From assembly GCA_024663395.1 (NCBI GenBank), contig JANFAH010000041.1, forward strand, positions 248,001 through 312,000: 64,000 nt of DNA. The letters are read 5' to 3'. The notes under the pieces were generated by a model. It did not search any database. It saw only the letters and a program-made list of their open reading frames with translations, and was not told where the DNA came from. Origin of the DNA: Pisolithus tinctorius. Taxonomy: Eukaryota > Basidiomycota > Agaricomycetes > Boletales > Pisolithaceae. Each line of letters starts with the position of its first letter. Within the stretch, counting starts at the first letter, position 1. Shown piece after piece: positions 36,257-46,289 of the stretch. The position numbers and the translations under genes are program-made.

Positions 36257-37114
36257 CGACCACTCAAGAACTGAGCGTCCGTTCCGTTGTCGTCGTCGAG
36301 GTCAAGAAGAAGGCAGCCGTGGGAAAAGAAAACCGCTTTGCTTCCTGTTGCAATTAATTAAATAAGTCAGTTTATTCCAGAAAATTTGCAGGTGGACATA
36401 TTAGAGTGAGGACTACATATATTATTAGGGGGCGGTGTTGCCGCCGGGGACCTTGGAGGAGATCCGGAAGGTGCCAAATTTACTCTCTAGTGGTCAGTTT
36501 TTCTACATACATTTCAAGCACCAGTACCGGGGATGCACGGCGAGTGCAGAAACCACAGTTTGTTTGATCACGTGTACATTTGCACGCGAAGCCAACGATG
36601 TCGATGGCCACCTTGAGGAGAAAGCAAGGTGATGACGAACAAGGAAGCAATGCAGGCCACGACGGAGGATATCTGATCTGTCTGGACGCTGCACGGTATG
36701 ATATGCACAAACTTGAAACAGATTGGTGGTTGAACGAAATGATTCAAACAATGCACCACCGGCTCGGCTGAGCGGTGCTTATTTTACATACATAGCATTC
36801 AGGAACCCTTATAATTAGAACACACTTGTTCGTGGCCCATGCACCAGTGCCATCCCTCAACGCATCGTTTTTGATCATATTACAGTAATTTCTACCGTAT
36901 CTTACTCTGTACGTGGTCCTCTACGTTTTTGCATATGCGGCGTCCCTCATTGGTTATAAGGGCACTTGGTCCAGGTTACTCTGTCTTCGTGCTGCTTTCC
37001 CTTCTTCTCGATTGTACATGATGTTCTCCCATGTCTCAGCTCACCCTCTCCATCTACCTGGTTCTCTACCAGCGCACAGGAGGAATACCAACTATGGATA
37101 CTACATCCCAATGA
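36257..37114. other. intergenic region
   Basis: Between the ATG of the Ser-rich gene (minus) and the secreted-type gene (plus). Short frames such as minus 36480-36760 with a CKCTRDQTNCGFC motif are noted but unsupported. A signal-peptide exon of the next gene could lie here. Confidence 0.4.
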
Positions 37115-38263
37115 ATGACGGGGGAAGCATGCTCACGGTACGCCCATACGCCCGAGGCTCTCTCACTCACCTACCTCGCTTTCACACCACAGGAAGTCCC
37201 GGATACTTACCCAGCTGGTCTGGGTGAACCCCTCAATATCATCATCTCCGCGTACTCAGACTCGGAGGTCCTCCAGAATACTGTAGACAACGGCGGTTTG
37301 ATCAATTACTTCCAGTGAGTCATCCTTGCCTCCGGATTTTCGACGGCGACACCGAATCTTAGCGCTCGACGCAGATCATTCGGATTCTCCACAGAGTGTC
37401 TTGGCCAACACTCAGGAAGCGACCAAGCTGCCAATCTTGGCGATGGAAACGGTTGGCGTACGTCCTGCACCTTCCCCACTTCGCAACACACTCCTCAAAT
37501 AGGTCAACTCTCATTCCCCTTTCAGTCAACGAAACAGCCGTCATACGATGGGATTATGGCAATGTCACCTTCGGCACGTGCGAAGAGACCATCAACGGAG
37601 GAAACCATTTCCGGTATTGGATACAGAACGGTCCTGATGCCGATAGTGGCGCAATATTCATAGGTGCTTCCTACGAGATGCCAATTGCACGTACGTCCCA
37701 TACCCATGTAGTATGCAGGGCGTTACTAAATACCTAATCGTACAGAACAACACGACATCATCGTGAACGGGTCAGTTTTCTCATCTTATCTCACCTTCCA
37801 CCGCGCTCACTGTGGCTGCACAGCTATGACCTCGGCCGAGACTGGCTCATTGGAAATGCAACATCCCAATCCAGCGTCATCCCCACCGAGAAACTCACTA
37901 ACACTAGCACCTACTCCGGCCAAACCTCGTTCGGGGGGTACACCTACCAAACATCCGTCAACTACATCTCAGGATTGCTACAGAATACAAGTCAGGGAAT
38001 TAACCATTATCAGAGCGTCGCTGTGAATGGTTCAAATGCCATTGATGGACTCGTGGCAGTGATGACTGTCAAGGTTTTGTCGAAGCCGGAGAGCTCGTCG
38101 ACGAGTGGGTAAGTGGCTGACTCTCGGTCTAGGCTGTGATTGTGATTAAACATACACGTGATTCTCACCCGGCGATCCCAGGGCGGAGTCGTCGTATCGA
38201 CGTATATCACTTCTATGGGCACTGGTCATCCTGGCATGCACGCTAGCAACATCCTCGCTATAA
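37115..38263 (+). CDS. glycosylated surface protein with GPI-like tail, uncharacterised basidiomycete family
   Basis: Six exons close exactly: 37115-37314, 37375-37451, 37526-37690, 37746-37770 (25 nt), 37824-38108 and 38182-38263, giving 277 residues. Recognisable blocks: DTYPAGLGEPLNIIISAYSD, GFSTECLGQHSGS, GNHFRYWIQNG and NGYDLGRDWLIGNATS. This pattern recurs in uncharacterised basidiomycete proteins. At least six N-glycosylation sequons and a hydrophobic C-terminal tail (ISLLWALVILACTLATSSL) after a Ser/Gly/Ala stretch suggest a GPI-anchored or membrane-tethered cell-surface protein. Oddity: the modelled N-terminus (MTGEAC...) is not a signal peptide, so a 5' exon is probably missing or the protein leaves by another route. 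Function unknown. Confidence 0.75.
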
Positions 38264-39830
38264 TTTCCCTTAATGCCGCCCATATACCCTACCTGCAGTA
38301 CCCCTGGAACCAACCAACACACTGCATACCCCCTGTCCCTCGATTCCCGACTTTCACGACCCGTTTTAATCGTCGTCGTTTCATTCGCGGCCTCATCTGT
38401 CGAACGCGTACTGTGAACGATGCCGAACTTCGAACCAAGTCCACATGGTTACTTAGATTAGACCCCTGCACGATAAGCTTCCCTACTACTATTTTCTTGT
38501 CCCCCCCACGGATTATTATCCGTCCTGTTTACGTCGTTTCCTTTCTTTGGTTTGCGGTCTGCATCGTTTGCCTATAAATCCCTTTTATTTTCTAGTAACA
38601 TACTTTTATTTCTGGGGATTCTCACGAACAGACGAAAGAACGGACAAATGGATGGATAACTAGATTTCCCACTGTTGCCTCGCTTCATCCCTCGCCTCGC
38701 CTCGCATTGCTCCACTCCACTTCGTCAACTCACGCTCAGACTCCACAGATCGGTCGGACCGGATGCGAAGAACGACTTGACTGGTGGTATGTTTCACTCA
38801 ACGATCCGATTATTGGTGGAGCCTCTTTTTCTTCCCCTTTTGCCAACGTAGCATTCCCCGACGACTGTACCTTATCTGTATATACTATGTAGCTCACATG
38901 TGCCCCTTGTGCTGCCCTGGTGGCGAAGACTTGCTGTCGATGGTATATCTGGCGCTTTGTTTCAGGGTTATTTTATGTTACTTACGTTCTGGATGGCAGG
39001 AAGATGAATAAATGATGTCCTATACATATCCCTTGAGCGGTCAGTTTTCCGCCTGGTTCGCCGGTAACTTCTGCGCTCGCAACTGGACAGCGCCACTAGT
39101 ACTGTACTCAGATTTGTTTTGCAGTTACTAAAAAACTACTGCAAACAAATGATGCTTACGTAACTTACAGCAACCGTTTGCATGTCAAATACTCCAGCAG
39201 ACTAGCAGTAAACATCTTCCATGCGTTCCATTTCCTTCTCTGCGTCGCGGCAGTCAACACCATCAGGCGTCCAGACACCACAGCTGTTCAGACATGTTCT
39301 CTAACAAGAAGCATCTCATTCTGTTAGTTGGTAATAGGGCCCGACGAGCTCCTGTGCACTATGAATGTCCTCAGGAATAACCTAGCCTGTGGAGTTCTCG
39401 CATAATATATTTGCATATAATAACTCGAACACAAGAAGCGAGGTATCATGAATGGGAGTTCTTACCGACCGGGCAGAAAGGGGACAGGTGAGTCGTAAGA
39501 GTTGTAAGAGTAGCTCAGTAAGGACCGCTGAGCACAGGGTCCGCGCGCTTTGGGTTCGCAGGTGTTGCAAGGCCGGCCACTGCCGACGCCAGGTGCTGCC
39601 ACCCACTCTTATTGGAGGTTCTATTCATCGGTAAGTGTTTATAGCCTTCACTTTCAATGTGCCTCCGAGACTCGACAGATAACAGGTAAGTTGGTGTACA
39701 GGTCAGAACAGACAGAATAAACACGAAGCACCAAGATGCAATCGAATTCTCGGATGAATACCTGGGGATTTCTCTATCCGTGGCCAATCTTGACGTGCTG
39801 ATACCGCGCATCGGTAACGCGTGCATGCGA
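38264..39830. other. no supported gene
   Basis: About 1.6 kb. The first 400 bp are T/C-rich and look like 3' UTR. I see no gene in the rest. Confidence 0.45.
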
Positions 39831-40437
39831 CTACTTGGAAAACTCTGTTTTTACCAAGAACCAAACGTGGTCAAATGCTTCCATGTGGTCTAGCAAGGAA
39901 CGTGACTCGCCTTGCAGCTGGTCTTGCTGTAGCTCGGCTGTGATGGGGTTCTGCATAGTAACTCTGTTTTGCAACCTTTTCACCTCAACCTCTAAGGCGT
40001 CTATGGCTTTTTTAAGGTTCTCCGAGCAGTTTTCATTTGTTTCTGACAGCTTCAGCTGTTCTCTCAGGGGAGAACCTCGGGTACCGATAAGCGCTAAAAT
40101 TGAAGCACAACATGAGCTTACCAGCACTTGCATCAGCCTTTACTAATAAATCCGCAGATACTTGGCCGTCCTGCGGTGAGACTGACCTGGCCAGCGGAGA
40201 GCTAACAGGTTGGAATCTCCTGATCGCAGGAAGATAAGCAGGCGATACAGGTTCAAAGCGGTGACGCCTAACTCACATGGAGCTTGGTGGTTGTCGGAAG
40301 CTGCAGCGACCTAATGACAGGTGTGCGATATCGGCTGGCACGCGCATGTCAAGAGTTCTTGAACGTCGTCCTTTTGCAGATCGACCACCACCTAAGATAT
40401 GAAAAGGAATAGCTGGAAAGACCTTAGTGTCTGCCAT
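39831..40437 (-). CDS. candidate coiled-coil protein with an abnormally short intron
   Basis: From ATG 40437 (MADTKVFPAIPFHILGGGRS...) exons 40437-40277 and 40219-40122 join in phase across a 57-nt intron (GTGAGT...CAG). The frame then continues at 40093-39831 only if the 28 nt at 40121-40094 (GTAAGC...TTTTAG) are removed. The total would be 173 residues. The last exon encodes a heptad-like coiled coil (ENLKKAIDALEVEVKRLQN) and ends KTEFSK. 28 nt is below the usual fungal minimum, so either it is an ultra-short intron, the gene has a frameshift, or a different start in exon 3 is used. No family recognised. Confidence 0.42.
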
Positions 40438-41385
40438 TATCCGCTATGGACCTGTGGGCTTGTTGTCTATCTCGCGAACCAGGGTGGAAGAAGGGGCGTG
40501 ATAAGATCGCAGAGAATACGTGGAAATCCTCTTCAATGCACCAACCCAAGATCTCGATAGCAAACAAAGTTCAAATTTCAAATGCGCCCAGTGAGAAGGG
40601 TGTGGAGTGTACGGTGTCCTTACAGTCCGTGAGCTCCATGGGCTCCTCAAGTCGAGAGTGGTACTGGGTTACCTGTCACAAGTGACACTCACATGGCAGT
40701 CTGGGACCAAGAAGTTTAAGTAAATTCGCAAGCGCAACTTCAATAATCCGTACTTGTCCTCTCATTTCTTTCATATCGCAACGTTGCGGGCACAGCGTTG
40801 TTGGAGACAGACCTACCGTAGATATTATCGTAGGAACATTTCTTTTTCCTTTTTTGGACATCGGACTCCGTAGTCTCGTACATACCTAGTGCTCGACTGG
40901 AGGACTTACAGTCCCTCCTCTGCAGAGCGCATCGTCCCTCTCACAAGCGTTGCTGACATTGTCGTTCTGCCAATACGTATTGTGCGTAGATGACATACCG
41001 TTTTTGCTTGACACATCAGGGAATTAAAAACATAGTCACTCGTTCTCCGGCTCTCCGGTAGTACTCCCACCCGTCCGAAGTTGCTCATTGCCACCCCCTT
41101 TCGGTGCCTCCGAACACGTGATCTTAAAAACGCTCGTGCAGCTGGACACGCCACAAGTAATTTATCTCCAGGTAAGTTCTCGTTCTTATCCACAGTTCCC
41201 GGTCCGCGTCGTGCTCGTCTTGAATTCCTCCTGCTAACTGAGATATGATGGTCGACTTCGGACTGGACGGCTGACGGACAGACCCCAGCTCCTTGCACTG
41301 TTCTCTGGTATGTATATATCGACCTGCTCAAGTGGCAAGGAACTACTTGGAGGACCGACGACTAAAGTTTGTGTTGGGTTTCTGC
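40438..41385. other. no supported gene
   Basis: About 950 bp with only short frames on both strands. Confidence 0.4.
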
Positions 41386-42031
41386 CTAAAGCGATTCTGC
41401 GAAGAGGTCATGATCAGTCAAATGTAAGGTTGTATTCCTGAGGAACCTTTCGGCACTATGAGTCACAACGCCTTCCCGCATCACTTGGATGATAGATGGC
41501 TTTTGGCCATGCTTTGAGTGGGGTGTCATTCCGTCTACTCCACCGTTGTCTGAATCGAAGATCCCAACGACGTCGCTGGTGTGCCTGGACCTTCGTGGGC
41601 ACAGACAACTGCACCAACTAGGATCCTTCATTCGGTCTCAGTGGATATCTATTCTGGTTCTTGGGTGTCCTCTCAATATTCGCCAACTCGAGTTCATGGC
41701 GGATACACAAAAATGACGAGTAGGCGGACACGAGGTATGGAACAATAACACCTTCGCTTACCGGCTGCTGGAGAAGCACCAGGGAAAGCCACGAAAAACA
41801 CCCACGCCATGCAGGGACGATCCTGAACTTGGAGCCACATGATAGACCATGACGCACTCGGGACGTTCGGGCCGTGCAGTCATTCTATACCCTTTGGGGA
41901 AAGCAAGACGACATTGGAGTCCACCCACGGTGAGTGGGGCGACGAGCTGGAATAAAACTGCGCCAAGGATCTCCATTAGTCAAGTTGAAGTTCTTATCGA
42001 CGGTCACGTCCTCTTGGGCAGATAATGTCAT
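41386..42031 (-). pseudogene. gene-like region, short, unresolved
   Basis: ATG 42031 opens a frame (MTLSAQEDVTVDKNFNLTNG...) running to about 41940. A separate minus-strand frame ends at 41386 with coding-like sequence (DSDNGGVDGMTPHSKHGQKP ... DHDLFAESL). Between them another frame (41976-41758) ends at a GTAAGC donor. I could not join the parts with consistent phase, so this is either a multi-exon gene that I mis-splice or a relic. No family recognised. Confidence 0.25.
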
Positions 42032-42108
42032 AGATCGAAATGTCGCAATAGATTGCGTGATGACCCGAGTGGATAGACTAACATGCCAAGATGCGTGGAA
42101 CTGAAAGG

Positions 42109-42116
42109 TATATAAG
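42109..42116 (+). promoter_or_regulatory. TATA box 60 bp before a short frame
   Basis: TATATAAG followed about 60 bp later by ATG 42176. The same kind of box precedes the next gene (42457), which supports a core-promoter reading. Inferred from sequence and spacing. Confidence 0.4.
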
Positions 42117-42175
42117 AGCGATTGCGTCTGTAGGAGATCCTTTTACCCTTGCTCGTCTTCGTCTGGACAGGCCCA

Positions 42176-42376
42176 ATGATTGAATCGATCCTTGCCCTGC
42201 CTCGACACCCGCTCACGGCTGACATCCTGATATTGCTCTACGAGGATTATTCGCTATTGGAAGACGGCGTCTTGAACATCTGCGGATGCATATTATTTGA
42301 TGCGTCTGGACGTGGTGAGATGGGTCGGGAATGCGGATGGCAGACCGTGCGTCGTCTCCAGATACACCTGACGTAG
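42176..42376 (+). CDS. candidate 66-residue protein
   Basis: A single ATG frame (MIESILALPRHPLTADILIL ... RRLQIHLT) downstream of a good TATA box. The frame is also open upstream to a CTGGACAG acceptor-like site, so it may be the last exon of a short gene. No domain recognised. Support is only the promoter-like spacing and coding-like composition. Confidence 0.28.
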   Translation: MIESILALPRHPLTADILILLYEDYSLLEDGVLNICGCILFDASGRGEMGRECGWQTVRRLQIHLT

Positions 42377-42456
42377 CGAGGCAGTGATGATGCAATACTA
42401 TATTGCCGACACGTGCAAACAAGCTGTCTAATATGGGGGGGCCCACCTGCAACGAG

Positions 42457-42464
42457 TATATAAG
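42457..42464 (+). promoter_or_regulatory. TATA box of the CYSTM-like gene
   Basis: TATATAAG lies 85-92 bp upstream of ATG 42549, followed by a C/T-rich stretch of the kind seen at fungal transcription starts. Good spacing for a core promoter; inferred. Confidence 0.6.
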
Positions 42465-42548
42465 TAGCAGGCCCCCTCATATTCCTCCTTTCTCAGAGCC
42501 CTCTTTCACCGACCACCAACACTTCCGCCCTCACAAGATATCACAGCG

Positions 42549-43114
42549 ATGGAGCCCACCAACAAGGCGACTACCAACCAGCCCCAGGCTGCCATGCAAA
42601 TGAGTATGTATGTGTGAGATAAGACGGGGGACTGGGGGTCTAAGCCTGTCTTTCTCCATTGCCAGGCGTTGTGAACCCTGCTCCCGCCAACAACACTCAG
42701 AACCACGAGCAACATCACGCTAAGCGTATTCGCGGTGGAGGGGCTGCCAAGGTGCGTTTCACCTCTTACATCGCAAGGAGACGCGCAATAACGACGATTA
42801 ATTCCCTTGTCTCACAGGATTGCTTCCTTGCTGCCATCGAGTGCTTCATTTGTTTCGGTAAGCCTTTGCCAGCACGTGCGTGACCTTAACTGATCATGTC
42901 GTGCCATCCCACCAGAATGCTGCAAGGTACGGACATGGTGTTCCACCATCACACCACGTTTGTCCGGCATCCTAATCTGATCCTCTCATCACTGCTTTTA
43001 GGGAATATGTGAATGCTGCGGTGACATCATTTGTGAGTGGCGGTTGTGTGAACACTGCGCTTGTATCACTAATCACCCGCATGACCAGGCTGCCCATGCG
43101 AGATGTGCTGCTGA
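42549..43114 (+). CDS. small cysteine-rich CYSTM-like membrane peptide
   Basis: Six exons close exactly to 82 residues: 42549-42603, 42666-42751, 42818-42857, 42916-42926 (11 nt), 43002-43032 and 43089-43114. The N-terminal half is Asn/Gln/His-rich and polar, followed by RIRGGGAAKDCFLAAIECFI and a C-terminal Cys cluster (CFECCKGICECCGDIICCPC, then EMCC and the stop). This layout matches the short cysteine-rich, tail-anchored (CYSTM-like) proteins common in basidiomycetes and linked in other eukaryotes to stress tolerance at the plasma membrane. The Cys cluster may be palmitoylated or bind metal; that is inference. Introns are placed almost between every motif, so automatic annotation could easily miss this gene. 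Confidence 0.88.
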
Positions 43115-44584
43115 ACGAGCACGAGGGGCTCCATGTAACTGACAGTTTATTTGCGTCTGACCCCCACCCTGATGACCCTTTCTATCTTTTGTATCTTTTC
43201 ATCACGTCTGTTGACATGATATTTTGGCCTCATGTCCTGTCGAATCAAATACGGTTGTTGTAGTGCCATTGATTTTGGTGAATTCTTTACGTTGTCTCGG
43301 AATTGGTGATTTTCCGATCTGACTCTGTTGCGTCGGCCTCGAGTGTTCGCACGTTCAATCCACACGTTTGATCACCGAATGTATGAGAAGAGATGGTGGT
43401 AACACTAAATACTGTAAGCTGGTTCAAAGCTCGCCAAAAGGTAACGTTTAGACTACAAGTAATATTCTTATCTTGCGCTAACTCAGCTCGTGTCGTACGT
43501 TCGTTCACCTTGTCAACGGATGCTATCATATGCCACTGCAGCCAGTCACATCGAGGTAGATGGCCAAATCGAGTTATATAAAGTCGACCTATGTCTCACC
43601 ATGGGTCTGCATCTGATTGTCCCACGAAGTGAAGAGATAGTAGAGCAGATCGACTTAGAGAGGCTCTGAGGCTCCTCAGACTTTACTGACGATGTGTTAT
43701 TAACGAACTCAGCGGGGTCACTTGTGATCCGGTCAGCGGCGCGCCAACTCATCGTGGGTGTCGTTCAGGATCCGAATCAGGTCGCAGTACTGAAGCATGT
43801 CTTGTCAGAAGCATGATCCTTCAAGCTTCAGGTGTCATCTGAAAAACAACCGCAGACCCATGATAGAACCAAGTTCCTGGAAGGCGCGCGACATTCATTT
43901 CTTGGGCCAGCCACATACCATCTAGATAGACCGGCGGCCACAATCTTCTAGCTTCAATACGAACTCACTGAGCCTGGGTCGCCACATCATGCCTTCTGGT
44001 TGGGCGAGACGGTTTCGCCCTACTAGGTTTCCGTTGGCTATGGTGGTACTCTTTCCGGAGGACTGCCTACTGAGGTCCTGACGAGTCCTTATGCGTAATT
44101 TACTCTGGTTTTCCACTAGCACCCAAAACAAACCCTCGCCAATCCGCCACCCGGGAAGTCTGAATCTGCTGGAGGCGCAGTCTAAAGCACAAGTGAGGAA
44201 CACCGAAAGAGTAAGGGACTAGTTTGGAGGAAAGGAATTTAGTGAAGAAACGAGGGACATCACAACGGCAACAAACAGGATGAGGATGGAAAGGAGGGAG
44301 ACAGGGAACCGATGCATGCGCTTGCGCGAATACCGTGTAGTCGGTTTGGCAGAACAATTGACATGATATGGATATATGAAGAAGACTGCTTGGTGGGCGT
44401 GATACTGGTTCAATGTCTTCCGTGTAAACCGAGATCGAAAATAGTCCCTCTATGATGAAATGGGATGTCTTCAATGGATATCACTTAACCCTACTAGTAT
44501 TTCACTACACGACACATTAGAGCACCATAACTTAGATACAGAATAAACACAGCAAACGAAGAGAAGTCCGATGGTATATGACAT
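43115..44584. other. no supported gene
   Basis: About 1.5 kb downstream of the CYSTM-like gene and of the DHHC gene (convergent). A TATA-like TTATATAAAG at 43573-43582 precedes only a 23-codon frame. Minus-strand frames 44474-44100 are probably 3' flank of the DHHC gene. Confidence 0.45.
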
Positions 44585-46074
44585 TCAAGCTTCCTTATCC
44601 GCTATCTCGAGCGCATTGGCGAGTTTCTGCAACATATCTTGCGCACGTGGATTCCTCGGAAAATTTCGACCATCGCCTGGGCTACAGACACATGCACACA
44701 ACACATGAATCAGGGTTTGATAAACCGTGTGTAGAAAGCTGTGCGTACCTCGCACCGCCATATAGGACACGGGGTACCCATCCCCCGGATTTTCTCCACC
44801 CAAATACCTGCGCCCAATTTTCTTGCCACCCGAGATCATACAATTTGACGGCTCGATGTGCGTTACGCACGAGACGGCGCTGGGTGTAGGATAGTTCGTG
44901 TTCCATGGGAGGATCCGATAAGCGGAGGGAGGATGGGAGTGGGGGAATGAATCTCAGTAGCAGGAAGGGTGATAGAGACTCCAAGGTCGTTTGGTTTGTA
45001 CTAGACGAAAACGACGGGGCTGGATATTATAGTCACTTGAGCGGGTCAGGGGGAGTGGCACGTACGAGATGAGGTAGATGTGGTATATCATAAAGGAACC
45101 CACCACGAGACCAAATATCACGCCGGCACATAATAGGAAGAGCTCATGCAGCGGGGTGACTTCGTCCTGTAGATAAGTCAGTTGAGTTCGCGCAAGTTAC
45201 TAGCCTCGTCGCCTGGCTTACAAATATTGACGCTGGGTTGTTGAATGACCACCAGAAAGCTGTTCCTGCGAGATAAGCGACGTGTGCAGAAAAGAGCGTG
45301 ATGCAAGTGATGAAGTGGAAAAAAGAAGGGTAGGTTCGGTGGCCCTGCAAGTTGCACGACGATACGTCAGGTATGGTCAAGTGGGATAAAAGCTTCCTAC
45401 TTACGACGCACTTTCCCCCTAACCAAGGACAATGATGATCTGATTTTTGACGATAATATGAGTACAGGCGATTCCTGGCCACGTACGAGCGGTCCCTCAC
45501 CCATTTTCAGCACGCATCTTCCGCAGAGGCTACAATGATGAGTACGCTCCGGTTTCGGAGCCCAGCACTTGCGACACCACTTCAGGGGGGTTATCTCGCC
45601 GTCGTCAGGTTCATCTGGTGGCCCCATAAGCGCTTCTCTTAATCCGATTTCGTCTCGTGCTGATATCTGACCGTCGTCCTGTGCGGGATTTTCGAGGCAG
45701 ACAGGTCCAGGATCTCGAACGACACAGATTATGAGAGAGGCGAAGGATAGGAAAGTGAGTGTGTATGACACGCATAGGTGAACAAGGAATGTGATGGGTT
45801 CGTGTAGTGTGCGAAGGTAATGATTGACGAGGACGAGAAGTAGAGATGGATGCGGAGCGACCATCAAAACGAGCAGAACTGTCGTGTCACCGTTAGATAC
45901 AAGGACGAGAGTCAGCGCTTTGGAGGCGCATGGCAAAGACGCACTGCACAGCGGGAAGTAACGCGTCCATCTGCTCTGTCTTTCATCGGAGCCGTCGTCT
46001 GAGTCGTCGTCCCGCCAGTGTTTTCCAGTAGCAGAGCGCTGTAGGTGGTCAGTGAACGAAAGGAGACGAGACAT
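44585..46074 (-). CDS. DHHC-type palmitoyltransferase
   Basis: Membrane enzyme that attaches palmitate to cysteines of target proteins. Six exons close exactly: 46074-45501, 45439-45405 (35 nt), 45344-45222, 45166-45066, 45000-44749 and 44681-44585, giving 393 residues. Two membrane segments lie before the Cys-rich domain. The domain reads CRKCWAPKPERTHHCSLCGR then DHHCPWLGGKC, with catalytic Cys195; an intron splits it just before DHHC. Two more segments follow, then the family TTxE motif (TTLE, residues 282-285). Domain order fits Pfa3-like enzymes, but I cannot fix the subfamily or targets. The start ATG was chosen over an upstream non-ATG extension. The gene shares a 215-bp divergent promoter region with midasin. 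Confidence 0.92.
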
Positions 46075-46289
46075 GCCTCGACTCAACTGCCCGTGTCTGG
46101 GCCAAGTACGGTTATTATTAGGGTATGTGGCCAAATATGGCCAAACAGGAGTGCGCTGACTAAGCTAATCAGAGGTAAAATTTCCTCGAGGGAGGACGAA
46201 TGAGACGTTGACCCAAAGATCGCCAGAAGAGAAAATTCACACCTTTGATTCACAAAAAAAGTACCTTACCATCTAGATTTGCAGCAGCC
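46075..46289. promoter_or_regulatory. shared divergent promoter region, DHHC and MDN1
   Basis: 215 bp separate the two start codons, which point away from each other. No clear TATA box is visible; regulatory elements for both genes must fit here or in the 5' coding ends. Confidence 0.55.

Noticed and set aside
36480..36760. Minus-strand frame with CKCTRDQTNCGFC, like a small metal-binding protein
   Set aside because: No start, no supported junctions and too few Cys for a metallothionein. A plausible tail (KFGTFRISSKVPGGNTAP) nearby is in a frame that I cannot connect.
43573..43670. TATA-like box followed by a 23-codon ATG frame
   Set aside because: Frame too short and no splice continuation found; kept only as a remark.
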